A stretch of 64,000 bases of DNA from Meandrina meandrites. Its lineage: Eukaryota > Cnidaria > Anthozoa > Scleractinia > Meandrinidae. The position numbers were made by a program, and so were the translations under genes. The notes beneath the pieces are model-generated. The model worked only from the letters and a program-made list of their open reading frames with translations, was not told where the DNA came from and ran no database searches. The stretch is taken from positions 23,963,493 to 24,027,492 of the forward strand of contig OY855908.1 of NCBI GenBank assembly GCA_963693305.1, written 5' to 3'. Positions 44,113-58,500 of the stretch are shown piece after piece. How positions within the stretch are numbered: position 1 is the stretch's first letter; each line of letters opens with the position of its first letter.

Positions 44113-47100
44113 GTAAGGCTCAATTTTTCTTGGCTTTTTTTTGGTGTGTTGGGTCAATTGTGTGATGTCATGTAGGGCATAAGAGACCAAGTCAACGCAC
44201 GTACGCTCTATGTACGTGATAGCAAAATTTACACCAACGCTAATAATATGACGATGGTTCCGAGTGCGCCGTACTTTAGCTTAATCTCAGTTAATTCAAG
44301 CCACTGGAGTAACCAGAGATGATTTTTTTTAATGTTCGTGCAACAAGAGGAGCTAAAACAGAAGTTTTACTGTAGCATCTCGATCGGGGGTAATATTTTT
44401 GAAATTCACTCAAGGTTTCCTTCCGACATCTGATCGAATCATTCGACCGTATTGTCGCGATATTATCATTCTGACCTTTAGAAAAGCTTACAGCACGCTA
44501 GCTTCACGTCCGATTATACGAGCTAAAACATCGCGCTTCTATATTCGTCTCACGAATTCATTAGCGATAAACATGTCAGAGAGCGAAATGCTAATTTCCT
44601 TGGGAGTGGGCTCGCCAGTGTTTTCCTTTAAGCTTGGCCATTGTTTAAATAACGAGCCTGCGGCTGTTTTGCATTTTTAATTTCTAGTTGAAAGTAGCTT
44701 CGTTTTTTGGCCGAATTTTCGCGCGATTTTGCTGCGACCGCGAGCCAGACTCTTTTTCAGACAGCTCGAGCCCCGAATCACGCCAAATGACTGGCGATCG
44801 TTTCGTGTGGGGCAGCAGAATTATTTTGTCTGGGTTTTGTTTAAGTATTATTGTTGGTTAGTGGTCATTGTCTGGCTGGAACGTTTCTTGTCTGAAAACG
44901 TCTGAAATGTCGTCTGCTTCGGCTCTAATTTATTTTGGGACGTGAATTTATTTTTGTCCGAGGTAGAAGGAGGCGCGCGCGCTATTTGGAACCATTTTTT
45001 TAGGCCAAAAGCACTCCGAGAACAGTGAACGTGCTTCAGTCAAGATGTAAACAGAATACCTAATTAGTATTCATGAATGCCTCATTTGAATATATTTTTA
45101 TTTCAGTCTGTTTTTCTGTCTAGACACTAGCGTGAATGTTACCGCCAGTTCGCCATTAGTTTTGTTGGAGATTACGTTCACGCCATGTTTACGAGCGAAA
45201 GGCACGCCATGCGTGTTCTTCGCCGAACAGATTTGGTGCGCGGAATGTCTTTTGAAATTTAAAATGCCATTTCTGACAACGCTTATTGTTTTAATTGTAT
45301 GTTTGACAATTCGAGGGTGATGAATTTTGTCGTGAAAATCTGTTCTTTCGATCGTAAAAAATCGCTCTCATTGTGCTCTTTCTTAAAGTGGTTTTGAAAT
45401 GATTTTCTAGAGCATCTTCCCTTTTAATTTCAATTCATAACCATGTCGCCATTAATATTTTCCATCTCTTGACAAACAAAACCACAAAAGCCACGTAGGT
45501 GGATTGAAATTGCTTGTCGGTTTTATGTCACGTAATTAAAATTTGGCGTTCGTTCGCACGGCACGAAAACATTTTTGCTTCAGAAAATGCGCTTATTCGA
45601 TTTTTTTGGACGAAATGCGAATTTTGAAGTAGTTTTCGTTCTTTTTAGGCTCACAATTGCCTCAAAAGATGTGATCTGTCGGCTTCTTTTGTTTGGATCG
45701 TTTCTATTTTAAACCCTAGGGGATCGCAACCAGCATCTTAGACACGCTAGTTGTACAAGATCAATTTATTGTTTGGCACTGTCTTAGTATTTTTTACATC
45801 AGTGTATAGTTACACATCAGACGCTCTCAGATGGTAAATGTGGCGTGACTTACACAATGAAGAGTCCTTTATTGTAAAGCTAAAAAAGAACGTTCAATTT
45901 TGTTAGGGGAAGTAGTTGTTTGTACATGCATGGCTCAACACTGCCTGTGGCAAAACCAATTATCTTTAACCTAAATACATGTAATATATTTGCCCTCTCT
46001 GACTTTAAACTGTGTTTCTAATAAATAGTTGGCATATAATGAAATGGTTAATTTTTATCAAGCATTTTCTCAGGAAGGAATATGAAAAAAAATCAAATAA
46101 ATAAAACTAATTAAAAGAACCTTTCATAACAGGTATTTTTTGGGAAAAGTAGGTTAATGTCAGAATACAGAGCATGCATGTTTTGAGATGGTCGTGAACT
46201 AGCAAGAGCTTGCTTTATACCAGTGATGTCTGCAAGTGACAATTTGAGACAGAATATGTGACAAATATCAGTTCTTGACATTGTCTAGTTATTTTTGCCT
46301 GATTTGAAGTCTTCAAGTTTATTCCTTGTGACCCGTGATCTTGACACCTACTGAACAACGGACAATACATTGCAGGACAGGACATATTGTTGTGATCTAT
46401 TTTAGATAAGCGACCTGCACTTGCTTTGTTTTAGGTTTCAAGAAGGCCAAAAACATTGCTTGTGTTTTATTTGCATGGGTGGTTTTTTGGGATTGTTTTG
46501 TTGTATGGTTGATGTGCGACCTCATCTCATACTCTGCTCTACTTTTGTGTTATCTATCCAGTCATTATATCAAATCTAAAATATATTTATTATACATTCT
46601 TTTTTATCAGAGCTTAAAAAAGTTGGTCTCATCAGTTTTACACACAAATGACTCAGCAAGCCTTGTTTTTGTAACTAATTTCTTTCAAAATCACATATGA
46701 AATATACATGTGATGCTTTCTGTTGTTGCCGATACTTAGATGAATAAATATTAGAGAGCTTACATTTTGCAAGGGTGTGATATTTTTGAATAAAGTGTTG
46801 CTTCTTCAAGTTCAATTGTGAAGTGTCTTATGGCCAATTGAAAATGAAATATTTTCCTCTTTCACAAGAGACACCTTGCATTGATCATTATGTGCAGGTG
46901 GTTTATATTTTCTGTTGTTATTTTGACCTGGTTCATGGGATCTTGTAAAGCAAATTAAAGAAAATAATTTTTATGTTTAACTCAGCAGCTTGAAGCCTAG
47001 GAAAAATCAATATTTTAAAAAATTCAAGTTGCTTATTATGTTTTTCTTCCAACTTAGGATTCTTTTGGCAAGATCAACCTTAAATTTGTATCACTTTTTA

Positions 47101-50100
47101 CATTATTAATAATTTCTTCCATGCTTCCGGAAAGCAATTTCTTGCCTTGTAATTTTGGATAAAAGATATAAATTGCTACTATTTCTGCTATCTGTGTGTC
47201 TTCTGTGGTTGGACATGCGAGACATCAGCCTCAAGTTAATATTCACTGTAGTCATGTTTTAATGCTTCTGTGCTGTAGTGTTTATTACTAGGCATTTTTG
47301 AACAACATAAGAAGACCAGCTTTGCCTCTGATCTCTCTCATTTGTTCAAAACTATATACACGTACAGTTGTTTGAACAGCAAAATGAAAGGTTTTGACAC
47401 AATTTTGTGTAGAGTTCAAATCTGCTGTTTTAGATGCGAATGATTATGTTCAGGCTATATTGTGTTATTTTTATAGTGAGGTGAGCTCCTCCTTATTTGA
47501 AATTTTCAGCTTTGTATAATCTAAAAGCTGAACTTCAATAATTCTAAAAAGCGCTTATAAATAAACCTTGATCATATCTTTATGTATTAGGAAAGTAGGT
47601 CATTTGATTCTTTTTTATCAGTCATCTATTTCTTATGGTGACTAATATTACAGGTAACAGGACACTAAAGTATATTTAACAGCATTCATTTCATGGCTGA
47701 CCTCAAACAATGCAGTGCAGACAGCTTCATCTCTGCTATAAATATGTTTGTTTGGAAATATGGGACTCAGATCAGTGTAAATAACACAGATTCAACAGAC
47801 CATTACGTCACTGTAATTAACAAATTCAGAGCAGACCATTACAATGTTGTTTTTAACATGTTTAATATATTTTTTTGGTATGTGCGATGTTGGTTATAGA
47901 ACTGGCAAGATGAAGGCTCACTTAGAGCTGTATTAGACCAAAGAAATGTAGATGAAATATCTACTGCAGCCCATTAAACTTTTCGCGTCATGCATCACTG
48001 GGTGATCGAGACTCACGTAGATTCCTCGATTTTTTAGCCTTGTAATTTGGTTGTCTGTTGATCAAAACATTAGCATACTCACCGTGATAGATAATATAGA
48101 GTGTGTTTTAATATGTTAAAGCATTATTTCGTGCATGTGCAATGTAATGTGTGTCCAGTAGTAAATATTTTGTGTAAAGTGACAGAAAATGTTGCAGACA
48201 TCAGCTTTTGTTCAGTGTTTGATCTCTGGTCCAAAGGTTTTTAGTCCTGAGAGCCGAACTTTAGCACACCATCTAAGAATCACTTTCACTGTATGCCGAA
48301 TCTTTGGCGGCTTAAGTAAGACAACAGCATTCTTTGATAAGTTGTAATACTCAACCAATATTATGACAGTGCTCACCTAACTGTTTGATGGTCGAATGCA
48401 AGTCTGGAGTTTTGGTCAAATCAGTTACGTTAATTGTAAAAATGTTTATGTAACAAATTTTCATTGAAGTAGTGTTTCAATTTGTCCCTGACTGCGTTTT
48501 GCCAGCTGGCTAAACATGCTGACAATTTTATTAGACTGCGAGGCTATTTTAAGCACAGATGCATGAAGGTCAGACAGTAAGTCTGGAATTTTGAATGTCG
48601 AATCAATTAGGTTAATTACAATAATATTTGCTTAACAAATTTGCATTGTGGAATAGTGTTTCAGTTCCTGATCGCAACTTTGCCAGCTGGCTAAACATGG
48701 TGACAAGTCTTGTTTTAGACTGCGCGACTTCAATTTACACATAAAAAGAGTGATGTGAATTGCGCACATGCTACATTCGTACTTAATTGTTTATAATCAT
48801 GCTGTATCAAATGTTTTTAAGCAATAAAAAAACCAAGAGTCAGACAGACAATTGCCACACAATTCGCTTGTTCAAGCCGACATATCTGATAATGGGAGTC
48901 ATGCGCTTTCACAAGTTTTACTCAGACAAGGGGAACATTTTCTTTGTGTCATGCATATAGTGTTCTGTGATTGTAGCAGAATGTAATTCTTTAATTCAGG
49001 TAAGAAGATGATATTTTTGACTACCTTGAAGAGCTAGTCTCTTATGAAAGGGAGCATTGTGTGACAACCTCAAAAAGCGGCTACATTGGAGACTGCCGTA
49101 TTTACCAATTATCCAGCAAAAATGCACAGAATATTGCCTGATACTTAATCAACAAAAGGCCATCAGTCTGAGCAGGATAATTGTTTTATTATTCAACTGT
49201 CAATAAAACGGTTACAGTGCAGCGCTTTGCAAGACAGCGGGCGAATCTAGGAAAGCTACGTATGTTGCAGGATATCTGTTATGTACGGAACAAATAACGA
49301 CATGCAGATCACATATATCAGACGGTCCATCATCACAATTTGTTGGATAATGTAGATAGTTGTGATTTATTTCAATGCATGGATGGATCAAATTCAAAAA
49401 TTTTAGCCGCAATAAGCATAAATTAATTATTAATGAAAACAGTATCTAAAGAAAATGACCTTAAAAATGATTAACAAGGCTATGATTTAATTGTTTCATC
49501 AGCGTTTGTTGCATTGCTGTTAAATGATGTCTAGAAACGATTTCTGAATTACAATGCATGCCGAAATCTTAACAATCATGGAAGATCGCACACTGTTTAC
49601 TTAATAATTCTCAAATGCTCAATTCCATTCAAAACTGAATTATATTTGTGGCCAAACTGAAACATGTTCAACTTCAAGAAGGGACACAATCTTGGAACTT
49701 CTCCAAACTAAATTGACACAGCATTTTAATAATCACAACATCCGGAAATACATCAATTAATTTCATTGAAACACTTTACCTTTTCAGGTTTGTCGTTAAG
49801 CTTTACCTATTGCTTTTAATCTGGGGTATAATTGAGCAACTACAGCCAGAGTATTGTCATCAAATACATTTGAAGCTTTTGCCAGGAACACGTGTGAGAG
49901 GATTAAGTTGCGACGTTTGTTGGGAGCAGGAACGGCTAAATGAGCCAACGATACATATTTATAAAGAGACCGCTGTAAAGACGTCTGAATGAGTGAATCT
50001 TTTATGTGCTGTTGAAGATAAATTCAGCAGGATATTGTCCACAAATATTCATAACAAGTTAGACAAAAAAACAATTGTTAATTTAGGCAAAAACTAGTTG

Positions 50101-52495
50101 CAAACTTGGGACTGAAAAGGAAGTTTCAGTCGCCAAAGGATAAAATTTAGTCGCAAATGCGACCATATTGGTTGCAATTTCGAGGCCTGTATCATGAAAT
50201 TGCCGGAAACAATTGCCATATTCAAAACAAAAAACATTCTTGACTACACTGTAGATAAATGTACAATGTACTATATTTTCACTCAACAGAGAAGAAATAT
50301 ATTGTTTTAGTTTTGTAAATTGTTAAATGTTAGTAATTAGTAATAATTATATGCGCAGAAAACGGATGAAATGGTGTTGTTAATCTGAGGGAAGTTTGTA
50401 TTCATGTTGTAAAGTGAATATGATTGCAAATAATTAAGAATATCAAACAAAATGGTATAGAATTACAGCTAATATAGTATATTTAATGTTATTTTTGGAA
50501 GATTGTGTTCTCAGAACGATCATTACATGTCAAAAACAATTTTAAGGTTTATTATGATTTCTGTGTAATACAATTTTGCTTTTCTTACCACAGCTGCAAC
50601 TCTTTCTGTGAAATCGACATCTCCAAACTGCGACAAATGTGCATTGTCTGTATTAAAAGAAAGCCCACCACAACCAGCAACAACATATGATCAACCAAAA
50701 TACTTGGAGGCAGGACCTAGCAATTCACTACCAGGACCAAGTAACATCCCATGTTCTGCTGATCCATGTCCGATCATTGTGCGCAATTTACTCTGGCATG
50801 CAGTTTACAGGCATCAGAGCACTGATGCCGCGAGCTTCAGTAGGAGGGCTATTGAATCCCTGGTGAAGAAACTAAAAAAGAAATTCTATGAGCTGGACTC
50901 ACTGATTGTAGCCATAACTTCAAAGGGACGACAGCCATCAAAGTGCGTCACCGTGCAAAGGACTATGGATGGAAGGTTGCAAGTTGGGGACAAGAAAGAC
51001 TTTCCGCATGTTATTTATGCGCGGCTCTGGCGATGGCCTGATGTACATAAGATGGAGATGCGGCATAAAGAATTTTGTCAGAACGGTTATGATACAAAAC
51101 GTGAAAAAGTTTGTGTTAACCCATATCATTATGAAAGAGTTCAGCCACCAGGTATGTGAGCAGCAGTTAATATTTTTATCTTTTATCATCTTATGTTGCT
51201 TGAGAGACTTACAACTGTAGGACTATTAAAGGTACTGGATGCATTTAAAATTGGGAAGACAACTGCAATGTAATTTGGGATCCGAAATATTAAGCGGTTT
51301 TGAGAAAACTTGAGGAGTAACATGACCACAGTACATTACAAAAGGAAGATTAGGAACATACATTGCACACAATTTTATTAACAGGACTTCCTTTGATAGC
51401 AGTGTTCATTACATTTATACAGGGTTATCCTGTATAAATATTCTTATTATTATTGAAAAAAAACCCAGAGAATTTTCTGAATGTTTTGGATGTCCTTTAT
51501 TTCTATGTTATACTGTACAAGCAGTGTGAAGCGTTTATGAGCTGCCAGGCTTGTGCTGAAACGTATTTGGCCTTTTGTGTGCTGGAGGCACCGAGAATTA
51601 CGCAAATTTACCTGTGTAACACTGAATTTTCTCTGTCTTTATAATAATTCTAGGTTGTTCAGTATAAATGTTTGTATCTTGTTGAATACAATCATATTGC
51701 ATCTTATTGGATGACATTCTCAGAAACTGTTTTAAATAAGTTACCTACACTATACGCTCTATTTTCTCATACCTTCATTTGAAGAAAATATATAGTTACA
51801 CATATTTAATATGATGCAAATTAAACGTGAACTTACATAAATAAGCCAAAAAAATAGCAAATTGAAATAATTGCAAACAAGGGAAAAGAGTGAAATGAAA
51901 ATATTTAACACAAAGCAGGTTTCATGAGGTTGCCTTATTTTACAGGTAACCAGTTTCTGCTGAAAACCTTTTATTATCATGTGGCTTCATCACAGGGGTT
52001 CTGAAAAGTTAAATGTTTCTTTATCTTGTCTGGTTAACTTGATAGAATTCAGTGTTGAAATCATTTGATGCTTCTTTGCTGTTATCCCTGATCTGTTTCA
52101 ATAGAAATATATATTAGACCAGATCACCAATATCAGAATAATTTAACGGAGAGACGACATATGTTTTACATGGTTTCATGTTACAAACAGCAAAATAAAC
52201 ACAATGCATCATTAGTGGTAAATAGGTTCCCTATTGTTTCATTGTTTTTATAGCATCTGTTTCATTATTTGAATAGGTGAATCGATGACGTTTCAACATG
52301 TGTTAACCAATGTGTTTTCATGATAACTTGAAATAAATGTTCCTCCTTTTACTATCTATGTGTGGGCAAAATGTACATGTATTTGTTCATTCAGACAAGT
52401 TTTCTAAACATAATCAAATTCACCATCAAACATATTTCTTCTTCTAGCTTTTCTCAGTTAAATAGATGTGCACTGCAGGCCCCAGTTGTTCAAAG

Positions 52496-52532
<37 letters not shown>

Positions 52533-55500
52533 GTGGATAGTGTAGTTTGTTTTGCCAACACTTATCCACTGGATAATGATTTATCCGGTGGATAGCGTTA
52601 TCCACCCTTTGAACAACTGGGGCCTGGTGTTTAAAGTTGCCATATGGCTGAGCACAAAAATTAACTGTCTTCTGTTATGTAATTCATGTAATACCGATTA
52701 ACCAATCATAGATGACCAAGTCATTTAGTATATACTTCTAAATTTCTCATCTGTCACAGAAAAAACTTCAAACATTTGCAATTTGAGACTATTAACTTGT
52801 GGCCATCAATTTTTGATTAAGAAGCTTGAAAACATTAACTAACAATAAAGGGAACTTAACAGTATCAAACATAACTCATAGAGCAGTTTGTGTGTGTTTT
52901 TTTGTGTATGTATGTAACATGGGTTGGATTTGTCTTGCCATATTTACAAGATATTTTTATTTAAAACTGTAGACATGTTTCAGTCAGAGAAATAATAAAC
53001 TGCACACAGAGCAATTCCAGAGTTGATGACGAATAACAACCCAGTGCTCTTTGGTTTGATTTATAGAGTAATCCCACATCACATAGTAACCTATCTTCCC
53101 CATTGCTGCCTGCATAAGGCAATAAATGATGTCATCACCTAAAAAAGAACAGGAAAATAATGATGTCAAAGATTTTGTACATTGTAAACTTGTTATCAAA
53201 TTTTGAAAATGTTTTTTAATTATGTGAGTTGTTTCTTTTGTTGCCAGATTGGTTCAGAGCGTCCTTGTATGGAAATGCACACAAGTCACATAGCAGTTCA
53301 GGTTTGACCTGTTTTACCAAGCCAAGCTTCTTATGCACTCTCTTGTCTAATTTAGTGGGCTTTTGCTTTAGCCAAGAACTTGAGCTTAAAATGGGTTGAT
53401 TGGTACTGAAGTTTGAACAAAACTGTTGTAAAACATGTCTGTGAACCAAACTAGTTTCTGGTCGACAGTTGCATTCAAATTTTGTTTGACATGTACCTGA
53501 GATTTTGTCAGCAATAACAAAAATAGTTGTTGTTATTGTTGTTATTGTCTGTAGCTTGTCATTACAGATGATAGGAAATAGTTAAAGCAAACTGTTAAGA
53601 TGAGATAACAAAAAGTGTTGTAGTATCCCTTAAGCATGGCGCTTGGGCATTTTCAATTTAATCCTGCAGAAAATACTTTTCTTTATTAGTCTAGTCATGT
53701 ATATAGTCATGACAACAACATTGTTTCGTGCATTAATTTTTGAACTTTTTGTTTTTACTTTTATCAGCAGAAGTTGATAACATCCATAAAAGTGACGAGG
53801 TAAGTAAAATGGTTACATTCCAACATGTTTCATATCAGACTCGTGAAAATTAAAATAACGTGTTGCATGATGTATGATAATCCATGTGGGTGGATTTGTG
53901 TAAACTTTGACATTTAGTTTCTGGAAGTTCTCATTTTGTGAATGTAATATTACATTCTTTTTTAATTGAGAAAATTTTTATGATGGTTCCAGCAACTGGC
54001 CATGGGTGTAGACAGCAATAGAACAAACGTTTGCTGGCATTTTTATCACCTTGCATTTAGAAATTCACCCAACAAAATTCCAGATACTACAACAAGAAAG
54101 ATTTAGACTGTAAAGTGGAATCCTGATTTCTTGAACCTGCTAACAAAACAAAAATTTAGCTTGAGAAATTGAGGGTTAACGGAAGTGTGTGACGGAGTGA
54201 ACAAGATGTAAGGAAATGACCTTCGGTTAGAAGTCTTGAAAGATTTTAGAAATCAATAATTTCAGAAATCAGGATTCCATCCACTGTACAGTCAACTCTC
54301 TCTAAGACAGACACTGTCAGGTGCAGCTCAAACTGTCCGTCTTAGAGAGTGTCCATCTTATAGGGAGTTAAGTTACGGTAAAATGACTGAACAATGGTAG
54401 GGATGGGACCAAAACCAGGTGTCTGTCTTATGGAGGTGTCCATAAAGCGATAGTTGACTGTACATACCAATTTGAAGTGAACTGGTTTAACTGCCTCAGT
54501 TTTGATTAAATGATAACACTTTTCAATGACATTTGTATTGTTGTGTGCAACTCTTACCACACCAAATAAGGAATAAATCGTCTGTTTTAAAATCCAAAGT
54601 CTCTGGAACCTGTGGCAATTTTGTTAAGACTCCTCAAATTTGTATTATAATAAGCTGCTTTTCTTTGTGCCTTAGATTCCTTAATTTTTTTTATAAGTTT
54701 TATGTCATTGAAACACAAGTGAGTGTTGCACATAGGTTGCTAAGAAACAGTTTTGTACAGTCCTCAATTCAAATAGCTATTCAAAATTGCTGGCCTTAGG
54801 GGAAACAGCCTAATAAAATTATTTTGCTGACTTTATACAAGCACTCAGTTGTTGATTGATCCAGAAGTCATCAGTACAAAGAAAATAAAAACTCCCAGCA
54901 GTATTTTTCCCCATGGCCTTGTAATAGGAGCAAATTATAACAAGCTAATAAACCCATCTTTTTTCCAGGACACAAATGGTGCATCCTTACCAAATGAAAA
55001 CAGATTGGGCGAGAAAAATAATTGCTTTTGTACACATACCAATTCTTCCCAAGGAAGGAAGAGACCAGAAATTCAAGATGCAAGTTTTTTCAACTCCAGA
55101 TTAAAACGAAAAGCTGATTATGATGGAAACAGGTATTTACATCTTTTTTTTATCAATTCTGTTAGGAATCATGAATAGTTTCATTGTTCTTGGACAAGAC
55201 ACTCTTCATGTGAGTATTGGTTGAAATGCTAACCTGAGGGCAGCTGGGAAAATGCTGCAAGTTGAGCATCTCATCTCTGATGCCCCTCTGTTTATAAGCC
55301 CACCCAAAACCCCTTACGAAGTTGTATAAGCCCAGGGCTTATAAGCAGAATTTTACGGAAGTTGATGTTTACCAAATTCTAGAGCTTATTTCAAAAGAAA
55401 TGTACCACAGTAGGTCAGAAGTATTACGAGAAATACAAGAACTAGAAAAATAAATATTTCAAGCTTAATGTAACTGAATGGCTTGCAAGGTGTTTATTTT

Positions 55501-58500
55501 TTTTAACTCTTGACTTGACAGGACTTTGTCGACTTGCTCATCACTAAGTTGTTCTAGTGATAGTGATGAAGACATCGACATTGAAACAGATTCGCCAAAA
55601 AGAGTCAAGGTAATGACAGACATGCCTTATTTAATCTGTTTGCCGACAAATCTGGTCGAAATTACTATGAAGTGAAATAATCCTTGGCATTTCATGTGGT
55701 GATTTTAGTGCCATGTTGATTTGAACATCGTTTATGAGGAAATTGTGGCAACATAATGAGTCCTTGTGGATGGAGAATCAATGCCAAAGATGCAAAGTGT
55801 TATAACTCATGGTATATTAAGCAGCAAATAATAATAAATTATGATAAATGCATTGAGTAGACAGACAGACAGACTGGAAGAGAGTCAGTCAGTCACCCAT
55901 CCAGTTGGTCAGCCAGTCATTCAGTTTTTTGGTCAGTTGGTCAGTTGCCTGGCTTGTTGGTTGGTCGGCCTACCCATCCTTCAGACAGTCAGTCAGTGAG
56001 CTGGAGCAACAACAATAACCAGTGTGAATTGTTTCTCTTTTATCAGTCTCCAAATATTAATGTCCTTAGTGGAGATACAGAGATGCCGACCTAAAATAAT
56101 CGAAATCCAGCAGACTGGTAATTTTAAGTCATTAAGATACATCTTAATATAAAAAAGTAAAAAAGTAGGTCTCCGCCACTTCATCCACAAATTAAAGTGT
56201 GTCAAATATCTCAAAATGTTTTTCGAAAAATTGGGAAAAATCAGTGTGAAAGCACATATTTCAAGTACTTATCCTTTGTGTCTGGGAGATTTTGGTGACC
56301 TTTATGGGAAGCTGGGAGATTTGGTCTGTATTTGGGAGACTCCTGGGAAAGTTTGCATATATAGAGGTATCATTCTCTGTTTTATGGTTTCAGCTTTCTC
56401 CAAGTGAAATTTCTGAGAAAAGAAGTCCAGTGACAGCAGATGAGAGGTTAAATAATTCTGACAGTAAACCACATGTTGTTTCAGGGAGGTAAGTTCAGTA
56501 TTTTTTGTTTCTCTAAGAATAACTCTTGAAGTCCAGCCTGCTCTCAAACTTTGCTTACCAGGGGCAGTCAAGTGCTTGTCTAAGTTTAATTTTTTTGTTT
56601 GAAGATAATATGTCAGCTGGCAGGTGGTTTGCGTCAGCCAGCCGTGTGGGTTAATGAGCATGGAAAGTCACTTGACCAACAGGGAAATCTACAGTACTTG
56701 ATCCAGACAGGAGTTTCCTCCAGCTCTGGGTTACATAAAAATAAGATCAGTTGCAAATTGTTTAATTGAGATGACAATATCTTAAAAATTCATACATTAA
56801 CATTCTACTTAAACATTCCTTTTATCGTCTCAGAGTGCATTGTGCATTGTGTAACTGCGTGAATAACAGTGTATTGGGCCAGGGAAACTTGATATGCTTT
56901 GGAAGAATATCTGGCTTTCCAAGACACCCGACAAGTCCACAGCAACAGCAGAACCTTGCATCAGCTTATGGAAACCCTCACTACCCCAGTGTTGGTGGTC
57001 AACATCCTTCCCATGGAAGGAGTAGCCCCCGTGATGGCGAGTATCAAGATCATAGACAATACTCCTGGACGTACAGGGCTGAGGCTGCTAATTCAACAGT
57101 GCAGCATGGCCGCCAGATCCATGGAGAAGTGCCCGTCAGGTAACAGTTGAACTGCTGCTTTCTTACTGTAGAATGTAAATGAACCTTCTCCATCTCAATG
57201 TATGAACGATAAAGTCTGTTTTCAAGCCTAGATATTATTTTGGGTGGAGGAGGGGGTGGGGTGGGGGTCTGAACTAATTCCCAGGTTCCTGCCCTTTTGA
57301 ATTCTGCTTCTGTGTTATTTCTATTGCAAAATATTTACTCAATTTTTCTTAGTTCTTGCCATTTTGGGAATCCTGCTTCCTGCCTCTCTTCTCCCACCTC
57401 CCTTACCCCTCCTGAATACTTCCCCTAATGCATCATTTGTTTACAAACAAATTAGTTCAAGAAGCCTTGATGGAAAATCCAGCATGATGAACAATTCTAC
57501 CAGTAACAGACACTCACCAGCTCCTCAAGAAGACCTTTCCAGTGTAGGGTTTAAAGAGGAGCCAGATTTGGTTGATCTGTGTGATAAGTCTGGTCACATA
57601 TGGGTACACGAGAAGTGTGCGGCATGGACGCTGGCCTCCATAGCAGCCAAGTCGTCAGTGGAATTTACCATAGACTTAACAAATCAGATTCTGTCAAAGG
57701 TATGCTAGTGTTATTGTAATAATAATAATTATTTTATCTCAATTTATTCTGAGTGTGGTGGTACAAACAATTAACTCCCGAAGTTGATGATCTTGTTTAT
57801 TGTCGTGTGTGCTGAAGGCGAATCAGTTTTGTACTTGGTGAAATAAGATCTTGAAAAGGATCTTGGCTTATGTGGAATTAATTTTTGCCTTTTTCCCATG
57901 TCGTGTAAAATGTCATATGGTTCTTGCATACTGAATGCCATTTGTGTCTCACAAGAATGCATCAGCACTTCATTAACAACCACGCAACAACTTACAGTTG
58001 GTGAATAAGTGACACTGCTCATACCAAAAAGGAAAATCAGTGATTCTATTAAGTTTTTCATGAAAGAGAAAACATGCTGACAAGAAAACCACCATTTTCT
58101 TTTAATTATTTTTTGTAGAAGTGTACTTTTTGTGGTCGTTTTGGTGCTAGCATTGTATGTGAGATGTCAGACTGTGGAAAAACATACCACTACCCTTGTG
58201 CTATGGCCGCTAGGACATATCAGGTTGGTATCTGTCAGCTCCAGAAATTCCAGTTTAGCTTCATACTTTCACCTAAACATTTTGGCTTTTAAGACAGTTT
58301 AAAGAGTTTTGGCTCTGAAAGGAAATGTGTTTTTTTATCACCAGTTCAACTTCGAACTGTTGTGCAGCCGGAAGCCAACAAAGTACATGTAATAAAAAAC
58401 TTGTCAAAAAGATGTTAAAAACTTGGTTGGGTGGCTATGGTTCAAGGTGCTTGTCTGTAATATGTCATGTGTGTTTTTTTTTTGCAGGATATGAAAACAA

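Noticed and set aside
49810..49992. 60-residue frame as an extra exon before the second MH1 exon
   Set aside because: It has no homology, no convincing splice sites at both ends and ends in a stop.
43665..51151. Two ordinary Smad4 genes in tandem
   Set aside because: The second exon has a splice acceptor and no start codon of its own in good context. No MH2 exon is found for either, and the phases lead into the PHD exons. A distant MH2 beyond the window cannot be formally excluded.
55855..56000. CRISPR-like regular repeat
   Set aside because: The repeats are contiguous tetranucleotides without spacers, and the DNA is eukaryotic.
57353..57455. Alternative acceptor at 57352 (tttttcttag) for the ePHD1 exon
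   Set aside because: The pyrimidine tract is better, but the resulting frame reaches a TAA before the ePHD sequence. The acceptor at 57455 keeps the frame.
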